From: Clostridia bacterium
Lineage (GTDB): Bacteria; Bacillota; Clostridia; Oscillospirales; CAG-272
DNA length: 6,015 nt
NCBI GenBank assembly: GCA_017625275.1
Contig: JAGALI010000111.1
Coordinates: 1-6,015, forward strand
Reading direction: 5' to 3'
Under the pieces are notes generated by a model. That model was given only the letters and a program-made list of their open reading frames with translations, did not search any database and had not been told where the DNA came from. Below, piece by piece: positions 3,369-6,015 of this stretch. How positions within the stretch are numbered: position 1 is the first letter of the stretch; every line of letters begins with the position of its first letter. Position numbers and translations under genes: made by a program.

Positions 3369-5453
3369 ATGTGGATATGGCTAGATAAAAATGAATTTCC
3401 AGAGTATGCAAATAGTGATAAATTCTGTATGGCAGAGTTCACAAGGGAAATTGAGCTAAAAAGCGACACTCCCCTCACAATAAGAGTGTGTGCGTGCGCA
3501 AGATATGTCCTTTATATAAACGATGAATTTGTCGGCAGAGGACCTGTTAGCGCAGGGCTTGACTTCTTTGAAGAGATAGCAAGCTCGCTTTACTATGATG
3601 AATATCAAATAAAGCCTAGCAAGTGTCTAAAAATAAAGGCTGTTGTAGCCTCATCTCCAACTGCAATGAGTGAGCGCTCTTGTGGAATTCCAGGGCTTTT
3701 TGTTGAGCTTTTTCAAGGTGGCGAAAAAATAGCCGAAACGGATTCGTCGTGGCAGGCGCGTCCTCTTTGTGAAAGAATCGATATACACCACACCGATTAC
3801 ACCAAGGAGCAATATAGCTTTAAAAACGCCATTGAAATTGAAAATAGTATTCCTCTTGAAAAAGCCCCGATAGAGCATCTCTTTGAAGAGGTAATAAATC
3901 CAACAAGACTTGACAAAATAGACTTGAGTTCGACCACAGGCTACGCGATTTTTGAAAAAATATACTCTGCATATCCTCAAATTTCTATAAAAGCCGACGG
4001 AAAGGTTAAGGCTTTGATAGAGTGCGCTGAAATTGACGGAGTCGGTCTTTTCACGGAGAAATTTGTCGCAGATGGTGACATAGTCCACACCTCGGAAAGA
4101 ATGAGGGCTGTTGGGCAAATCAAGATAACTCTTGAGGGAATAAGCGCTAAAAATGCCGAAATTGACTCTGTTAAAATAGTCAATAGCATTTATCCTGTTA
4201 AGAACGAGACAACCTTTAAAACAAGCGACGAGCTACTTAATAAAATTCACGAATTATGCACACATACCCTCAAAATTTGCCGTCGTGATTTGCATCTTGA
4301 CTCGCCAACTCATCAAGAGCCACTTGCTTGCACGGGCGACTACTATATTCAATCGCTGATGGAGTATCTTAATATGTACGATCCGACTCTTACAGCCTTT
4401 GATATTTTGCGCACTGCAAAAATGCTTGAAAGACAAAACGGAGAAATGTTCCACACATCATACAGCCTTTTGTTCCCACAATGGCTTTATGATTATTATA
4501 TGTACACGGGCGATAAATCTATGGTTGAAAAATGCCAAAAGGCAATTGATGTGTTGCTCAAAAAATTCGACACATATGTCGGTGAAAATGGTCTTTTGGA
4601 GTACGCTCCTAGCTATATGTTTGTTGACTGGATATTGATTGACGAAAACGGCAATAACACAGATCCAAAAAATATGATGAGCCACGGTGACTTTAAGGGC
4701 TATAGCTTGCATCATCCACCAAAGGCGCTAGGTCAGAGTGTGCTTTGTATGTTCTACTATAACGCACTCGTAAGATGTGCAGACCTATACGAAATTCTTT
4801 GTGAGCCTGAATTTATCGGCGAATGTCTTGATAAGGCAATCGCTTTGAGAAACGCAATCAATGAGTATCTTTTCGATGAAGAAAAGGGGCTTTATAAGGG
4901 AGGGCTTAATACACCCAACCAAATCCCAAGCAGTCAATGGCTACCAGAGAATTCAAGCAAGGTGTTTTATCTAAAGCAGGCAAATGTCTTGGCGTCACTT
5001 TTTGATATTGCGCCATACACAAAAAGAGCACAAATTCTTGAGAGTGTGTGCGAAAATCTTAAAAAAGAGCAAATGCAACCATACTTTTACCACTTCCTCT
5101 TGGAGGCGCTTTTGAAGGAAGGACTTTTTGAAAAATATGGTCTTGACCTCATAAGACGATATGAGTCGCTCCTTGAGAAATGCGACAAGGGGCTTTGTGA
5201 GGCGTGGGAAATGTTCCCATCAGATTGCTCACACGCATGGGGAGGCACACCTGCCTATATTCTTAAAAAGGCAATCGCAGGCTTTGAAATGAAGGAGCCT
5301 TGTTATAAAAAGGTGAAAATCAGCCCAAATCTTTTCGGTCTTGAATTTGCAGATTTTGAAATTTCAACGCCATATGGACCAATAAAAATAAAGCTCACAA
5401 GGGACGAAAAAGTAATCACAGCCCCCGACGAAATTGAGATAATAAGGAGTTAA
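3369..5453 (+). CDS. GH78-like alpha-L-rhamnosidase-type glycoside hydrolase
   Basis: The protein has 694 residues, no signal peptide and probably acts in the cytoplasm on imported oligosaccharides or glycosides. It begins MWIWLDKNEFP, a common opening of this family. Beta-sandwich domains (about 1-275) carry the RYVLYIND...VGRGP pattern of rhamnosidase N-terminal modules. An (alpha/alpha)6-barrel catalytic domain covers about 285-640, and a small beta domain (KKVKISP...TPYGPIKI) ends the protein. The catalytic region reads DSPTHQEPLACTGD (311-324), matching in position the canonical DCPQRDERLGWTGD. E317 would be the general acid and D324 a sugar ligand. E614 in CEAWEMF is the likely base, and H622 and W624 (SHAWGG) match the conserved tail of the site. 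R-D before the acid is replaced by H-Q, so the sugar specificity may not be rhamnose. The protein is shorter than typical 900-1000-residue GH78 enzymes. Start choice: ATG with AAGGAGG upstream; a longer version from a TTG at 3306 is rejected because a promoter occupies it. Confidence 0.83.
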   Translation: MWIWLDKNEFPEYANSDKFCMAEFTREIELKSDTPLTIRVCACARYVLYINDEFVGRGPVSAGLDFFEEIASSLYYDEYQIKPSKCLKIKAVVASSPTAMSERSCGIPGLFVELFQGGEKIAETDSSWQARPLCERIDIHHTDYTKEQYSFKNAIEIENSIPLEKAPIEHLFEEVINPTRLDKIDLSSTTGYAIFEKIYSAYPQISIKADGKVKALIECAEIDGVGLFTEKFVADGDIVHTSERMRAVGQIKITLEGISAKNAEIDSVKIVNSIYPVKNETTFKTSDELLNKIHELCTHTLKICRRDLHLDSPTHQEPLACTGDYYIQSLMEYLNMYDPTLTAFDILRTAKMLERQNGEMFHTSYSLLFPQWLYDYYMYTGDKSMVEKCQKAIDVLLKKFDTYVGENGLLEYAPSYMFVDWILIDENGNNTDPKNMMSHGDFKGYSLHHPPKALGQSVLCMFYYNALVRCADLYEILCEPEFIGECLDKAIALRNAINEYLFDEEKGLYKGGLNTPNQIPSSQWLPENSSKVFYLKQANVLASLFDIAPYTKRAQILESVCENLKKEQMQPYFYHFLLEALLKEGLFEKYGLDLIRRYESLLEKCDKGLCEAWEMFPSDCSHAWGGTPAYILKKAIAGFEMKEPCYKKVKISPNLFGLEFADFEISTPYGPIKIKLTRDEKVITAPDEIEIIRS
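5444..5449 (+). promoter_or_regulatory. Ribosome binding site of the acetyltransferase gene
   Basis: AAGGAG lies inside the last codons of the glycosidase gene, five bases before the next ATG. Together with the one-base gap between the genes this points to translational coupling. Confidence 0.8.
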
Positions 5454-5454
5454 T

Positions 5455-5943
5455 ATGATAGAGGTAAAGGGATTTTTAAGAGAAGATATAGAAGAGGTAA
5501 ACGCAGTTTGGAATAAGGTTGTCACCGATGGTAGGGCATTTCCGCAAAGTGAGCCCTTTGATATCGAGAACGGAATAAAATTTTTCGAGAGCCAAACCTT
5601 TACAGGCGTTGCGTATGATACCGAAACAAATGAAATTGTTGGAGTTTATATTTTGCATCCAAACTTTGTAGGCAGATGCTCACACATATGCAACACAAGC
5701 TATGCAGTAAAGGACGGTAAGAGAGGACAGGGAATAGGCGAAAAAATCGTTTCTCATAGTCTAAAAAAGGCTAAGGAGTGTGGCTTTAAAATACTTCAAT
5801 TAAACGCAGTAATAGCCTCGAATGCCCCAGCCCTTCGCCTGTATAAAAAGCTAGGACTTACCCCACTTGGTGCAATTAAGGACGGCTTTCTCAACATCGA
5901 CGGAGAATACGAGGACATAATCCCACACTACATCAATCTATAG
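5455..5943 (+). CDS. GNAT-family N-acetyltransferase, Mpr1-like
   Basis: This is an acetyl-CoA-dependent acetyltransferase of 162 residues, probably cytosolic. The acetyl-CoA pyrophosphate-binding loop is RGQGIG (90-95), followed by helix EKIVSHSLKKAKECG. The late motif NAPALRLYKKLGL (123-135) is the usual GNAT motif B. The central strand GVYILHPNFVGRCSHICNTS (63-82) resembles the PN...H(V/I)xNxSY pattern. I associate that pattern with the Mpr1 (L-azetidine-2-carboxylate acetyltransferase) and related bacterial subgroup, which detoxifies small amines or amino acids. The substrate here is unknown. The gene starts one base after the glycosidase stop codon and shares its promoter and terminator. 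Possible links are acetylation of an amine freed by the hydrolase, or an unrelated detoxifying enzyme carried along; the sequence does not decide. The length is normal for the family and the gene appears intact. Confidence 0.88.
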   Translation: MIEVKGFLREDIEEVNAVWNKVVTDGRAFPQSEPFDIENGIKFFESQTFTGVAYDTETNEIVGVYILHPNFVGRCSHICNTSYAVKDGKRGQGIGEKIVSHSLKKAKECGFKILQLNAVIASNAPALRLYKKLGLTPLGAIKDGFLNIDGEYEDIIPHYINL

Positions 5944-5950
5944 CTAAAAC

Positions 5951-5982
5951 AAAAAGCAGACTCACATGAGTCTGCTTTTTTT
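5951..5982. terminator. Strong intrinsic terminator of the operon, likely bidirectional
   Basis: GCAGACTC (5956-5963) pairs perfectly with GAGTCTGC (5968-5975) across the four-base loop ACAT. Seven T residues (5976-5982) follow. Five A residues before the stem can extend the helix to about 13 pairs and supply a U-tract in the minus direction. It starts a few bases after the acetyltransferase stop codon. Confidence 0.93.
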
Positions 5983-5985
5983 ATT

Positions 5986-6015
5986 TTAATTCATTCCTTT
6001 TGCTAATTCTTTTAA
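5986..6015 (-). CDS. Possible 3' end of a convergent gene (runs off right edge)
   Basis: On the minus strand one frame reads LKELAKGMN and then stops (TAA at 5988-5986), three bases outside the operon's hairpin terminator. The terminator has a U-tract in both directions, which is typical when two genes converge. A second minus frame (KRISKRNELK, stop at 5983-5981) is also open, so the frame choice is uncertain. Only nine codons are visible and no function can be inferred. Confidence 0.28.
   Translation of the reverse strand, partial: LKELAKGMN

Noticed and set aside
3651..4715. Several minus-strand open frames (up to 155 codons) and a 79-codon plus-strand frame inside the hydrolase gene
   Set aside because: All overlap the GH78-like coding sequence, lack initiation signals and show no recognisable protein features. 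They are frame shadows.

Overview
The window is a 6 kb piece of an AT-rich chromosome. It most likely comes from a low-GC Gram-positive bacterium of the class Clostridia. The evidence is strong GGAGG-type Shine-Dalgarno sites, consensus TTGACA/TATAAT-type promoters, short intergenic gaps, U-tract terminators, and protein families common in gut Clostridia. I see no rRNA, tRNA, CRISPR array, insertion sequence or prophage module.

Layout, left to right. (1) The left edge holds the first 14 codons of an acyl carrier protein gene on the minus strand, with a perfect sigma-A promoter at 101-129. (2) Upstream of it on the same strand is a Xer-type tyrosine recombinase (start best placed at 1231), with a 26-bp imperfect palindrome between the two genes. 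(3) Diverging from the recombinase is a 182-residue membrane protein of unknown function. It ends at a bidirectional terminator (about 1936-1970). (4) Converging on that terminator is an 82-residue, two-helix membrane protein on the minus strand. It has an extended -10 promoter, a 5' stem-loop, a strong ribosome site and codon use typical of highly expressed genes. (5) Upstream of it on the minus strand is a PAP2-superfamily membrane phosphatase with all three catalytic motifs. (6) Back-to-back promoters (3269-3334) separate the phosphatase from a plus-strand two-gene operon. The operon encodes a GH78-like alpha-L-rhamnosidase-type glycosidase and, one base after its stop codon, a GNAT acetyltransferase resembling the Mpr1 group. 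It closes with a strong bidirectional hairpin terminator (5956-5982). (7) The last 30 bases may be the 3' end of a convergent gene.

The genes do not form one pathway. Housekeeping envelope and lipid functions (acyl carrier protein, PAP2 phosphatase, two small membrane proteins) and a recombinase sit beside a cytoplasmic sugar-trimming operon. I found no clearly new multi-gene system. The points most worth a second look are the apparently highly expressed 82-residue membrane protein, the non-canonical active-site motif of the GH78-like enzyme, the tightly packed divergent promoters, and the palindrome next to the recombinase gene.
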